From: Omphiscola glabra
Lineage: Eukaryota > Mollusca > Gastropoda > Lymnaeidae
Direction of reading: 5' to 3'
Length of the DNA: 64,000 bases
NCBI GenBank assembly: GCA_964017045.1
Contig: OZ024801.1
Coordinates: 30,972,049-31,036,048 of the forward strand
A model generated the notes under the pieces. The model was not told the DNA's origin. It did not search any database and saw nothing but the letters and a program-made list of their open reading frames with translations. This document shows, one piece after another, positions 47,566 to 59,392 of the stretch. The position numbers were made by a program, and so were the translations under genes. The stretch's first letter is position 1. Every line of letters begins with the position of its first letter.

Positions 47566-48289
47566 AATGGCACGGCAGGGTTTGGGTTCAAAGAACGTGT
47601 AAAGGGAAGTCACACGGATAATGTTGTATACCTCTGTGTATCGTTATTACTTCCGATGGTAAAGAGAACCGCTAAAGGCGTGCTGCGCCACCAATCCTTT
47701 TGAAGCAATAATTTTATTTTTAATTTAAAACTTTCTGTTTGACTTTGACAGAATATTTAACATTAAAAATATATTTTTTAAACTATGTTAAAAAAACAGT
47801 TTTCTATCAATGACGAGTTAAAACGCACTAAAAGTTGTTCCATTAAAATGCAGCCAATCAGCGCAATCAATACAAAAACAATGAAAAATTGAAAAAAGAA
47901 TTGAATTGAATGTACACGAAGATGTAATGTTAAGTCCTTGTTAAATGGACTTAGCTGTTTACTTGGCAATTAAACAGTAAAAGTACATCGGAGCTCATCC
48001 ACCCCACACGTTCGATCGATGAAGCAGACTCGGTCAACCAGGATAATTTTAGCGACAATGTCAACCCGCCTACGTTGACCCCAGTATTCGTTTCCAGCTG
48101 TTCACAGGGTGAACACTGCACGAGAAAGACTCAATCTTAAAATGCGACGTGTGTAAAAAAAATAATAGCGGCTACATGTCATGGTTTGAAATGATAAAAC
48201 TCTACCAGACAGAAATGCGAGTAGAAAGTCTGAAATAAAAGATGGAGATTTGTTGTTCAGATGGATTTCAAGAGATTGCTCGCATGGCT
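47566..48289. other. Unique spacer
   Basis: No repeat array or splice-supported frame seen. Confidence 0.45.
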
Positions 48290-48420
48290 TTGAGATTTCT
48301 AAGAGATAGTGCAAAGGGTCTTAAGAGATAGTGCAAAGGGTATTAAGAGATGTTGTAAAGGGTATTAAGAGATGGTGTAAAATATTTCAAGAGATGTTGT
48401 AAAGTGCTTTGAATTATGGT
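48290..48420. repeat. About 20-bp short minisatellite
   Basis: Five to six units of AAGAGATAGTGCAAAGGGTA. Looser copies (CAAGAAATGGTCTC, CAAGGGATGG) continue to about 48640. Confidence 0.82.
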
Positions 48421-48794
48421 AAAAGTCATTCAAGAAATGGTCTCAGGAGATTTCCGAGGGTCTCCTACAAGATGGCCTAAAGCGCTAGCAAAGGTTCTTG
48501 AGAGATGGTACAGTGGGTTTCAAGGGATGGTGTTAAGTACTGTAAAAGTTTTAATGATATTTTTCAAATGGTTTCATGAGCTTGAGAAAAGGGTTTTGGG
48601 TTATGTTAGAAGGCATTCAAGAAATGTTCTCAAGGGATTGCCGAGGTTCTCCTACTAGAGTGAACAAGCAGACACATCTGATTGTCTCGAGGGTATTGAA
48701 CCTTGTCAAATACCCCATAAGAAGCTGCGTCCACTTGAATAGGAAAGTTTTGGGGGTTTTTACAAATGAACTGAACTATTTTGTGAACACATAC

Positions 48795-48875
48795 CTGTGG
48801 CAGACAGCCGCTCTCTGTGTTCCCCACCAGAGGCACATCTTCCCTCATGGACGTGAATGAGTTCCTCTGCCCCAT
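48795..48875 (-). CDS. Candidate first coding exon, unknown protein
   Basis: On the minus strand an ATG in good context (GCGCGGCCATGG) opens 27 codons, MGQRNSFTSMREDVPLVGNT then ESGCLPQ. They end in phase 0 at a strong donor CCACAG|GTATGT (donor at 48789-48794). An in-frame stop lies 36 bases upstream, which suits a true 5' exon with GC-rich leader. No downstream exon could be linked. A 123-codon frame on the opposite strand overlaps it, so strand is not settled. Confidence 0.33.
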
Positions 48876-49228
48876 GGCCGCGCCAACGCTCCCAGCGCAT
48901 ATACGATATCACAGCTGCGCGATTTCACACATTACTCTGTCACTGTCACAAACATAATACGTTACACTTGGAAGTTCTCCAAAGGTCCGTTTCTTTGCAC
49001 CCTAAGCTGGGGGTGTCACACGCGGAAGTACACGCCCATCACCGGGTCGGCGTAGAAGCCCTCATTGAAGTTCCTCATATATCAAGATGCTTAAGATATC
49101 AACACAGAAGGATTAGCCACAGCAACGGACCAATATTGTTTGAATATATCCTCTCCCCTATTTGGCCCATGTGTCAATCACTCAAGGCTACATGTTGTAT
49201 TAAATATCATGATTGGTTTGAAAACTGA
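48857..49228 (+). CDS. Alternative: 123-codon plus-strand frame
   Basis: An uninterrupted ATG-to-stop frame in non-repetitive sequence, covering both minus-strand candidates in a codon-aligned antisense register. The middle reads LEVLQRSVSLHPKLGVSHAE. Its third positions are less GC-biased than those of the minus candidate at 49016-49073. It could be the real coding strand, or a shadow of minus-strand exons. No domain recognised. Confidence 0.2.
   Translation: MSSSAPWPRQRSQRIYDITAARFHTLLCHCHKHNTLHLEVLQRSVSLHPKLGVSHAEVHAHHRVGVEALIEVPHISRCLRYQHRRISHSNGPILFEYILSPIWPMCQSLKATCCIKYHDWFEN
49016..49073 (-). CDS. Candidate terminal exon, unknown protein
   Basis: The minus strand reads NFNEGFYADPVMGVYFRV and stops, with G or C at nearly every third position, unlike the flanks. 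An acceptor-like ATATATGAG precedes it at 49074, but its pyrimidine tract is poor. It lies about 140 bases upstream of the candidate start exon at 48875, an odd spacing for two genes, so one of the two calls is probably wrong. Confidence 0.22.
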
Positions 49229-49317
49229 ACACGTTTAAAGAAATTATTCCTCAGTAATGTATAATCTGTTCCTTTGCTCCTGTGAAGACGGAGAACCGTG
49301 ATACATTAGACGTGGAC

Positions 49318-49512
49318 CAACTGTGTGGCGGATAACTGTGTGGCGGATAACTGTGTGGCGGATAACTGTGTGACGCGGATAACTGTGTGGCGGATAACTG
49401 TGTGGCGGATAACTGGAACGGATTACTGTGACGGATTATTGTGACGGATTACTGTGACGGATTACTGTGACGGATAGCCGTAAAGGATAACTGTGACGTA
49501 TAACTGTGACGT
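49318..49512. repeat. 13-15-bp minisatellite
   Basis: Units AACTGTGTGGCGGAT on the left give way to TACTGTGACGGAT on the right. Confidence 0.9.
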
Positions 49513-50051
49513 AGATGTTTTGTTTTTCTTCTTACATGTTTCATTCACCAGACGACGAAAGATAGCAGCTCACTTGACAAAAAATAATCCAGCAGCTTAA
49601 TGCTCTTATAATTAAACAACATGTCCACCGTAGGTACGCACGATATATCTATATAAATCCACAGGACATAAGCGTCGTCATTGGACAATGAAGCAGAAAC
49701 CTGTTAATATATATTATTATATATATGCTTATAAAAAGATAGCAAACTCACAAGTAGACACACGTACAATTAATGTAACATGTGTGTTTCCATGACACGA
49801 CTTAAAGCCCCGAAACAACCCATGCAGCACACACACCACACCAAGTGTGAGCGAAGGACGCTCGCACACCCGCCCCCCCCCCCACCAACCCTTGTTCCCA
49901 CTCTTTCATCACGTTTGCATACAGAAATATCCACACTATTCTATTTCACGCCTACGGTTAAATATAGAGACCCTTTATAGTTGGTTTACAATATAGAATT
50001 GACTAGGGATACAAATGAGGGAAGGGTGTTGGATTTTTAGTTTTTGGGTGG
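49513..50051. other. Unique spacer with C tract
   Basis: A C10-type tract near 49865 and TA-rich sequence near 49700-49730. No gene. Confidence 0.45.
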
Positions 50052-50815
50052 GGGTTAGGCTGGGATGGGGTGGACTGGGAGGGGAGGCCTGGGAGGTAAT
50101 GGACTGAGAGGTGGTGGATTGAGAGGGGTGGGATGGGATGTGATAGATTGAGATGTGATGGATTGAGAGGGATGGGATGTGATGGATTGAGAGGGGAGGG
50201 GATGGATTAGGAGTAGGCGAATCGGGAGTGGGTTCATTGGGAGTGGAAGGGGTGGACTGGGAGGTAATGGATTGAGAGGGGAGGGGTGAGAGGTGATGGA
50301 TTGGGAGTGGAGGGCTGGGAGGTGATGGATTGGGAGGTGGTCGATTGGGAGTGGAGGGCTGGGAGGTGATGGATTGAGAGGTAGTGGATTGGGAGTGGAG
50401 GGCTGGGAGGTGATGGATTGAGAGGTGGTGGATTGGGAGTGGAGGGCTGGGAGGTGGTGGATTGGGAGTGGAGGGCTGGGAGGTGATGGATTGAGAGGTG
50501 GTGGATTAGGAGGGGAGGCCTGGGAGGTGATGGATTGGGAGGGGAGGCCTAGGGTGATCGAGTGAGAGGTTGTGGATTGGGAGTGGAGGGCTGGGAGGTG
50601 ATGGATTCAGAGGTGGTGGATTAAGAGGGGCGGGATGGAATGTGATGGATTGAGAGGGGAGGGGATGGATTAGGGGTAGACGAATCGGGAGTGGGTTCAT
50701 TGGGAGTGTGTGGATTAGGAGGGGTGGATTGTGAGATGATTTAATGAGAGTTGCTGGATTGTGAGAGAGCTTGGATTGGGGAGGTGTAGAGTGGGATTCT
50801 GTGGATTGGTAGTAT
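50052..50815. repeat. G-rich compound minisatellite
   Basis: Units around GATGGATTGGGAGGTGGTG and GGATTGGGAGTGGAGGGCTG alternate. A block of about 450 bp near 50052-50230 resembles 50505-50720 (both end with GAATCGGGAGTGGGTTCATT), indicating a larger duplication. Confidence 0.9.
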
Positions 50816-50821
50816 GCTTGA

Positions 50822-51235
50822 TTGGTAATGGGTGGACTAGGAATGGATGGACTGGGAATGGGTGGACTGGGAATGGATGGACTGGGAATGGGTGGACTGG
50901 GAATGGATGGACTGGGAATGTATGGACTGGGAATGGGTGGACTGGGAATGGATGGACTGGGAATGGGTTGACTGGGAATGGATGGACTGGGAATGGGTGG
51001 ACTGGGAATGGGTGGACTGGGAATGGGTGGACTGGGAATGGGTGGACTAGGAATGGATGGACTGGGAATGGGTGGACTGGGAATGGGTGGACTGGAAATG
51101 GGTGGACTGGGAATGGGTGGACTGGGAATGAATGGACTGGGAATGGGTGAACTGGGAATGGATGGACTGGGAATTGATGGACTGGGAATGGATGGACTGG
51201 GAACGGATAGTTTGGGAATGAATGGATTGTGAGAG
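50822..51235. repeat. 15-bp minisatellite, about 27 copies
   Basis: The unit GGACTGGGAATGGGT alternating with GGACTGGGAATGGAT. It is related by sequence to the arrays on both sides. All plus and minus frames are open for long stretches because of the 15-bp period. Confidence 0.94.
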
Positions 51236-51462
51236 CTTGCATTGTGACAGTTTTGAGTGTGAGAGTTTGGATTCTGACAATTTAGATTGTGACAGTTTGG
51301 ATTGTGACAGTTTAGATTGTGACAGTTTGGATTGTGACATTTGAGATTGTTAGAGAATGGATTGTGACTGTTTGGATTGTGACAATTTGGATTTGTGACA
51401 GTTTGGATTTGACATTCTGGATTGTGACAGTTTGGATTCTGAGAATTTCGATTGTGAAGGAT
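51236..51462. repeat. 15-bp minisatellite, diverged
   Basis: About fifteen units of GATTGTGACAGTTTG. It continues from the 15-bp array to its left without a spacer. Confidence 0.9.
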
Positions 51463-52045
51463 GAGATATTATTAAGTTTTGATAAATCATGTTAAAATGC
51501 TAATTTAAAAAAAATAATCGCTTCAGATTTATTTCCATGTCCACTCAAACATGTCGGGAAAAAAATGATACCGTACTTGATTTATGTGTGACACATTGAA
51601 AGTTTACACAAGGAATTCTTACAATATACAACGTCAATCAATGAAACTCCATATATACAATAAAACGAGATTGATGCCACATGACTAAAAAAAAACCAAA
51701 CAAACCCATGGCTTGAACTTATGACCGTCCCAATGACGCCGTCTCTGACTTTTTTTATCCTGCTCTCAATCTTAGTATTCATTTATGACCGCTATAAAAC
51801 ATCTTTCACCGATGGATCCAGACGATTTTTTTGGGGGGAAAAAAAAAAAAGGGGGGGGGGGTGGGTTCCTATACGAGTCTCACATATCACTAATCACGTT
51901 TGACAGGCTTTTAATACCCCGGATTAAAGAAGTTCGGCAGTAGTGGCATCTGGTGCAGAATTGCAGAATTGAAATTTTAGAATGTACGCAATGGCTTTAA
52001 AAAAAAATTTAATACAAAATCTCCATGTCTGAGGTGTACACACAA
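51463..52045. other. Unique spacer with poly-A/poly-G
   Basis: A10-G10 run near 51838-51860. No gene seen. Confidence 0.45.
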
Positions 52046-52540
52046 GCACGTGGTGATCAGTGGTTGTTGGTGTGGCTGGAAGAAGTGCGATCTGTGGGGT
52101 AGTGTGGAGTTGGAGACGTCCGGTCATTGTTTATGGAGATGTCTCTTCAGTGTCGTCGGCTACTGCCGATCGGTGTGGTTGGAGATGTCTCTTGAGTGTG
52201 CGTGGTTGGTGACGTCTGATCAGTGTGGATGTAAACGTCTTATCAGTGTGGTTGGAGGTGTTTCTTTAGCGTGGTTGGTGACTTCTGATCAGTTTGGTTG
52301 TATACGTCTTATCCTGTGTGGTTGGAGGTGTTAATTTAGCTTGGTTAGTGACGTCTTATCAGTGTGGTTGTATACGCCTTGTCCTGTGTGGTTGGAGGTG
52401 TTCCTTTAGCTTGCTTGGTGACGTCTGATCAGGGTGGATGTATACGTCTTATCCTGTGTGGTTTTAGGTGTTAATTTAGCTTGGTTGGTGACGTCTCATC
52501 CGTGTAGATGGATTCGCCTGGTTAGTGTGGTTGGAGGCGT
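52046..52540. repeat. GT-rich compound minisatellite
   Basis: Diverged repeats of GTGTGGTTGGAGGTGTT and TTGGTGACGTCTGATCAGTG form a unit of about 65-70 bp repeated roughly six times. Confidence 0.8.
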
Positions 52541-53299
52541 CTGCGTGTATGGTCGTACGTACGGTGTATGTTAAGGTCATAACTCAGCGTGTAACGTGTT
52601 AAGCGTGCTGTAGCAGTAGTATGCAACCCCTTTGATAATATGGCCACGTATATTCAAAAATATCTTTGCATGTGTGGTTACGGTCAAAGAAATTTTTTGA
52701 GGGTAAAAGATTTACATAAGAAACGAATATGTCAACAAGATATTTTTTTGGGGGGGTGGGGGGGGGGAATGCTCAAGGACTCGCCTATGTAGTTTAAACT
52801 AATGAAGAATTATCCCGGGGAAAAAAATAATGAAAGTTTAAGAGAAATGCTCTGAACAAACAGTTTGCTTGATGACCGGCACGGCCTAACCAGTTGGGGA
52901 CATCAGCAAAGATGGTATAGGTAAAGGCATATATAATATATAGTTTTGGAATTATGGCGTTCAAAGTTTGAGCTCCGTAAATGCAGCAACTGTTACGTCA
53001 CAGAGTTAGGATATCAGGCGCAGGCGTCGCATATTGAAATTGTTAAGACTACGCGAAATGGTTTAATTTTTTTTAAAATGCAAATGCTCCATATCTCAGG
53101 TGTGCCTGCTCTCCAACACAACAAGTGCACTGAAATGAACGTATTCTCACGTTACGTGTCAAGCGTTTGCCGTGTAGCTGTGTAGTCAAGTGTGTCGACA
53201 CCAGATACACGGCGTGCAGACTAGAGAGTTGCGGTTTAAGCCCATCAACGCCGGCACTTCGATGGGACCTTTGATGGTGGTTCATCTTGGCGGCTGTAG
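52541..53299. other. Unique spacer with G tract
   Basis: A G-rich tract near 52750-52768. A 79-codon plus frame (52946-53185) lacks splice support. Confidence 0.45.
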
Positions 53300-53463
53300 C
53301 TTAACTAGTGTTAGTGCCTCACGGGGCGGTACAAGATTTCTTTTCCGCCCCCACTTCCACGTAAACAAACAACAACAACTCTTGCAACTGACCTGAAATG
53401 CCACCCCTAAATATAAAGAAATAAAGAACCGCCCCTTCCGAAAACCCTCTTTCTACGCCACTG
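53300..53463 (-). mobile_element. Possible hAT-type element, left end uncertain
   Basis: The right end CTACGCCACTG at 53453-53463 reads CAGTGGCGTAG on the minus strand, a common start of short hAT elements. The interior has GGGGCGGTAC and GAAATGCCACCCC. The left end (TAGTGCCTCACGGGG) is a poor match and no target duplication was found. Confidence 0.3.
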
Positions 53464-54256
53464 GAGATGGAGCCCGTAAGCCGTCCGACATCGACTCCGT
53501 CAATACACTCCGGCAACATATCTGGCCAAAAGTCATAGCAGTGTGCCCAGATTAGCAAGAGAGTAACACAAAAAATAATCTGAATATTTTTTTCGCGGCA
53601 CAACCATCTTTATATTAGATGTCAAACATTCAATTGTCTTTATTATCTACAGGCATGCAACTGGAATAACAACTGATTTTTTTTTAGTAAGTCCAATTTT
53701 ATTTCGGGAATCGATTGATAGGTTATACCCAAAACTTTGAAAGGATTACCGTGTTTAGTCATAGGCAAATCAAGTGTATCTTAAGGAAATTACATAATAC
53801 TATGATAGAGGTCATAGACGGCTCATATCAATGATATATGAACAATTTGGTTAAGTGGTGTTAAAATGATTTTGAAATTTAAGGAAATTTAACGAAAAAC
53901 TCAATGAGAATTTGACAGAATGACATAGGGCACTTATTTTTAAACTTCCAAAGTAAAACTGACCGTGTCATTCCAGTAGAGTGCAAAGGTTCCACAATGC
54001 CTTCTTTGGTTTAAAACTTAATTTTCCTCGGTATAAATTTTTCTAGCACATGACGCGAGTATACAAACTATCTGTAAGTTCACTGCAGGTATCCAATGCA
54101 AGTGAACATCTCCTCCGTTCACTGACACTGACAGATTCACTTTGCATAGATTGAAATATAAACACAACGAACCATCCCTCAACGGCTAACTAGAACTTTA
54201 CTTCAAGCATCCCTTTGCTGTGGTGTGCGCCGTTTCTGTCACTGTCACCAACAGTT
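53464..54256. other. AT-rich unique spacer
   Basis: No array or supported gene. Confidence 0.45.
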
Positions 54257-54391
54257 TCATGGCATAGATGGCATAGCTTGTTGGAGATACAGAAACGACA
54301 ACATCCGGTTAAGTCCTTCTTCTGGTGTAGTGGAGCGTGACAGGTTCCCATTCAACCAGTCCCCCCGGGGGCACTCAGCCGCGACACGCTT
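54257..54391 (-). CDS. Candidate terminal exon or decayed repeat, unknown
   Basis: The minus strand has an acceptor TTATCTATCAG ending at 54392, followed by 44 open codons beginning KRVAAECPRGDWLNGNLSRS and a stop at 54257. The codon use is protein-like. Against this, part of the segment (GTTGGAGATAC..ACAACATCCGGTTAAG) resembles plus-strand 54555-54605 (GCTGGAGATGAG..ACAACTACGGGTTAAG). It may therefore belong to a dispersed repeat rather than a gene. Confidence 0.22.
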   Translation of the reverse strand, partial: KRVAAECPRGDWLNGNLSRSTTPEEGLNRMLSFLYLQQAMPSMP

Positions 54392-54605
54392 CTGATAGAT
54401 AAATATTTAAATTCGTGGAAGCTTTCGTTTTTTTTTTTTTTTAAAAAGAGGTAGGTCATGTGACCTCCCTGACCATCTTCCACAGAGACAAGCCCAAAAT
54501 TACCACGACACACCAAGAATCACAGCAACACGTTTGAACTGCATAACACAACTGCTGGAGATGAGTATTGACGATGGTATAGACAGGACAACTACGGGTT
54601 AAGAT

Positions 54606-55555
54606 GTCTAAACAATTATTTTTTTTTTAAAACTTCAATCGATAGTGCACTCCAGTGAGTCTCAACGTGTACAGTAGCGCGGGGGGTGGAGGGTATCTAG
54701 ACATTTACTCCGCGGTAAGATTTATCCATAACAGTAACTGAAAGTAATTTCCCCCCCCCCCCCTCTCGAACAGTTTCTTTAATTCAGGGGATCGTCGGGC
54801 GACCTTTTCATAACAAAGTAAGATTGCTATGTGGCTAATCAGGCCTAAAATAAGTATAGATCTACTTATAACACATCATAATATACTTCCCTCATTTAGT
54901 CACTTAGTCATTTATTCATTCAGTCATTTAATAATTTATTAATTCAGTCATTTAATCATTTAGTCATTTATTCATTTAAAGATATTTTTTTTTTTGTTCT
55001 GCAGCGTATCATTGAAAAGAACTAAGCGTGCTACTTCTGGCACGCGTGTCGTATGAGTCCTTATCCCTTTTAAGGCATTCAAAAATATACGTATTTTTGA
55101 ATCGAATCAACACCCCCCCCCCCCCTCATTTTCGACGATGGGCAAGTGGGTAGGTCAAAAGTAGCTATTCGCTTAAACAAAATACCATAGATTAAAACAA
55201 CTGCAACAACATAGAACTCTTTTCTTTTTTCATTTTTTTTTATTGTTATTGATTTGATATATCAGAATCCTAGAAACGGAAAGCTACAAAACTCAACTCG
55301 CGACCGTCGCAATCATTGGGGAGGGGTGGTGGGGGGGGGGGGTGGTGGAGAGTGTGAACCAATTAACGGAAAACACACATCGAACAGGTGAGCTATCAGT
55401 ATCAGTGAATGGTTTCCCTGACCTTAAACAGATGGTCGTGTCAAGGTAATAACATTGAGCCCAAAATTACACCTACAACATGTGGCGCAGGCGACCCTAC
55501 CTAACACTGGTTAGTTTTTTGTAAGACTTCGGTTTTATGTGGTGCTGTCAGCCTG
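54606..55555. other. Unique spacer with several C/G tracts
   Basis: C11-14 tracts near 54752 and 55112 and a G13 tract near 55328. ATTTAGTCATTTATTCATT motifs near 54890-54980 form a loose 12-bp repeat. No gene. Confidence 0.45.
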
Positions 55556-56420
55556 GCCACTCAACAGTTGTATGATGTTTTGTGTATGTTGTTCAACCAG
55601 CTCGGCCACTCAACAGTTGTATGATGTTTTGTGTATGTTGTTCAACCAGCTCAGCCAATTAATAGTTGTATGATGCCATGTGTATGTGATGCAGTCAGCT
55701 CGGCCAATTAACAGTTGTATGATGCCATGTGTATGTGGTGCAGTCAGCTCGGCCACTCAACAGTTGTATGATGATATATGTATGTGGTGCAGTCAGCTCG
55801 GCCACTCAACAGTTGTATGATGATATATGTATGTGGTGCAGTCAGCTCGGCCACTCAACAGTTGTATGATGCCATGTGTATGTGGTGCAGTCAGCTCGGC
55901 CACTCAACAGTTGTATGATGCCATGTGTATGTGGTGCAGTCAGCTCGGCCACTCAACAGTTGTATGATGCCATGTGTATGTGGTGCAGTCAGCTCGGCCA
56001 CTCAACAGTTGTATGATGCCATGTGTATGTGGTGCAGTCAGCTCGGCCACTCAACAGTTGTATGATGCCATGTGTATGTGGTGCAGTCAGCTCGGCCACT
56101 CAACAGTTGTATGATGCCATGTGTATGTGGTGCAGTCAGCTCGGCCACTCAACAGTTGTATGATGCCATGTGTATGTGGTGCAGTCAGCTCGGCCAATTA
56201 ACAGTTGTATGATGCCATGTGTATGTGGTGCAGTCAGCTCGGCCAATTAACAGTTGTATGATGCCATGTGTATGTGGTGCAGTCAGCTCGGCCAATTAAC
56301 AGTTGTATGATGCCATGTGTATGTGGTGCAGTCAGCTCGGCCACTCAACAGTTGTATGATGATATATGTATGTTGTGCAGTCAGCACGGCCAATCAACAG
56401 TTGTATGATGTTATGTGTAT
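55556..56420. repeat. 49-bp minisatellite, 17 copies
   Basis: The unit CAGCTCGGCCACTCAACAGT then TGTATGATGCCATGTGTATG and TGGTGCAGT. Variants ACTCAAC/AATTAAC and GCCATG/GATATA/TTTTGTG fall in blocks. Six central units are identical. Confidence 0.95.
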
Positions 56421-56573
56421 GTTGCATTGCTCTGTCCGGCAATCTATTTTTAAATCACGTCTTACAATAGTCTTAAGTGCTCCGATTGTGTCCTGCCCTA
56501 TACATTTATTAGCAGCACTCATGTTCCAGACACATATTGTAGACAGCACAATGAACTGAAAAGATGTGTACAT

Positions 56574-56665
56574 GTGCACCCTAACCTTAACGACACATTT
56601 CGGCACCCTAACCTTAACCTTAATGACACATTTCGGGACCCTAACTCTAGCCTTAATGACACGTC
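56574..56665. repeat. Degenerate CCCTAA-containing repeat
   Basis: Three to four units of ACCCTAACCTTAACGACACA with TTTCGG. CCCTAA is the animal telomere heptad core minus strand, but spacing is not hexameric. Confidence 0.7.
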
Positions 56666-56796
56666 GGAATCGTTTTCGTGGATTGAAGTTTTAATCGTAA
56701 TCGATTTCTTCCCCCCCCCCCTCCCCCGATTCCGTCTGTGTAGATCTGAAGATAGCCACTACGTACTGTTATGGTTTTTTGAAAATGTGCAATCTG

Positions 56797-57143
56797 TGTT
56801 AAGATTTGACCCCTAGATCTGTGTTAAGATTTGGCCCCTAGATCTGTGTTAAGATTTAGCCCCTAGATCTGTGTTAAGATTTGGCCCCTAGATATGTGTT
56901 AAGATTTGGCCCCTAGATCTGTGATAAGATTTGGCCCCTAGATCTGTGTTAAGATTTGGCCACTAGATCTGTGTTAAAATTTGGCCCCTAGATCTGTTTT
57001 AAGATTTGGCCACTAGATCTGTGTTAAGATTTGGCCCCTAGATCTGTGTTAAGATTTGGCCCCTAGGTCTGTGTTAAGATTTGGCCCCTAGATCTGTGTT
57101 AAGATTTGGCCCCTAGATCTGTGTTAAGATTTGGCCCGTAGAA
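56797..57143. repeat. 25-bp minisatellite, 14 copies
   Basis: The unit CTAGATCTGTGTTAAGATTT and GGCCC, with rare single-base changes. Confidence 0.94.
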
Positions 57144-58149
57144 TAAACGATGCGTAACCAAGGACTGATGATACACAATTATATGCCATTTAATTTCTGT
57201 AAAAATACAAAATTCAATTATACAGAAAGAAAAAAAAACTGTATCATCCTACAGCATAACAAGTGAAAAGATACAGTCCACGAAAATAGAAATATCAATT
57301 TACACACACACACACACGCACACACACTCACACAAATGTAAATCTCGTAAATGCTAGAAAATAAAGTAAAAAATCTCTGTTTCTCGGCTAGGAAAGGTGC
57401 CGGCCTATATATAAGGATTCAATCAGTACCACCTAGTAAAGAAATTATAGAAACTGCGTCACCTGGTGGCATTTTTTAGAACAAATAGAATGCATTCGAA
57501 CGTAAACAAACTTTTCCCAATCAAGAGAGACGTGGGTAACGAGCGGCACAGCACATCGGCTCGGTTACGTCATTACCAAGGCAAAACAAAGGAGAGAAAA
57601 GTAGTGGTTGCTAAAAATAGACCTACACGTGTGCCATAACGATAGCTGAATATGAATATAAAACACACGCACACCAAAAAGCACGTCAGTTAGAATATTG
57701 TCATTCCCAAAAATAAACTGTTACCACTTTGATAACGAAAGGGTATGCTTTCACACAGATAGCAGCGCGCAGAGTAGATAATAATGACAAGTGTGTTTGA
57801 GTTTGAGCCTAGAAAGATGTACGGTCATACAGCAGTTAAATATTGCAGGCCAATTGAAATGTTGTTGAGCATGGAGGAGGGGAGGGGCCTACATGTGGAA
57901 GGCAAATAATGGTCGAGGCTAATCCAGAGATTTATGGACTGTTTGCTCATTCCGGGCCTCTGTTGAGTTCGGTGACGTCAAACCACGTGTATACCAGAAC
58001 ATTTTGTAATCAAACGACCAGCGGCTATTGTATATATATAGAGTAGACCTGATTTGTAAAAGTTGTGAGACGTTGGTATTTATGAAGGATTTATGAATTA
58101 TTTTTTTTAAATTATGGGTTCCTGAGCCAAAATCATACTTTATGCATAC
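57144..58149. other. Unique region
   Basis: A CA run at about 57303-57333 and a perfect TGACGTCA at 57973-57980. I see no exon-like frame. Confidence 0.45.
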
Positions 58150-58400
58150 CAGCTATGTAGGCCTACTGATACAAGTGTATACCAGATATATATGCCTACT
58201 GATACAACTAAATGTATATCAGATATATTTATATAGGCCTACTGATTCATTCTAAATGTATACCAGATATATAGGCCTACTGATTCATGCTAAATGTATA
58301 CCAGATATATAGGCCTACTGATTCATGCTAAATGTATACCAGATATATAGGCCTACTGATTCATGCTAAATGTATACCAGATATATTAATATATAGGCCT
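58150..58400. repeat. 38-bp minisatellite
   Basis: About six units of TATAGGCCTACTGATTCATG and CTAAATGTATACCAGATA; the left units are diverged. Confidence 0.9.
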
Positions 58401-58435
58401 TATAGAAATTATGACTACGATAGAGACACACATCT

Positions 58436-59392
58436 CTCTCTCAAACATACACACTCAATCACACACATACTCATAGACACACACACACACGCACACACAC
58501 AGACTCATTCACACACGCAATCTCTCTCACACACACACTGTAGCACACACACTCACACACACACATACACACACTGTAGCACACACTGTAGCACACACTA
58601 TAGCACACACTGTAGCACACACACTCACACACACACTGTAGCACACACTGTAGCACACACACACACTGTAACACACACTGTAGCACACACACACACTGTA
58701 ACACACACTGTAGGACACACAATCACACACACACTGTAACACACACTGTAGGACACACACTCACACACATACTGTAGCACACACTGTAGCACACACACTC
58801 ACATACACACTGTAGCACACACTGTAGCACACACACACACTGTAGCACACACTGTAGCACACACACACACACTGTAACACACACTGTAGGACACAAACTC
58901 ACACACACACTGTAGCACACACTGTAGCACACACACTCACATACACACTGTAGCACACACACACATACACACTGTAGCACACACTGTAGCACACACACAC
59001 ACACTGTAGCATACACACACACTGTAACACACACTGTAACACACACCGTAGCACACACACTCACACACACATTGTAGCACACACCGTAGCACACTCACTC
59101 ACACACATACTGTAACACACACTGTAACACACACTGTAACACACACTGTAGCACACACACACTCACACACACACTGTAACACACACTGTAGGACACACAC
59201 ACTCACACACACACTGTAGCACACACTGTAGCACACACACACACTGTAACACACACTGTAGGACACACACTCACACACACACTGTAGCACACACTGTAGC
59301 ACACACACACACTGTAACACACACTGTAGGACACACACTCACACACACACTGTAACACACACTGTAGGACACACACACACACACACACAGCC
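58436..59392. repeat. CA microsatellite with interspersed CTGTAG units
   Basis: About 950 bp of CACACA mixed with ACACACTGTAGCACACACTG and GTAACACACACTGTAGGACA. The regular 14-bp ACACACTGTAGCAC spacing makes it a compound micro/minisatellite. Cysteine/valine-rich minus frames are compositional. Confidence 0.95.

Noticed and set aside
45585..47864. Identical 15-mer GCAGCCAATCAGCGC (CCAAT-box-like) at 45585 and 47850
   Set aside because: About one or two shared 15-mers are expected by chance in 64 kb, and no gene start lies next to either copy.
58436..59392. Cysteine-rich peptides on the minus strand
   Set aside because: The CVLQCV pattern is the translation of CA/CTGTAG repeats.
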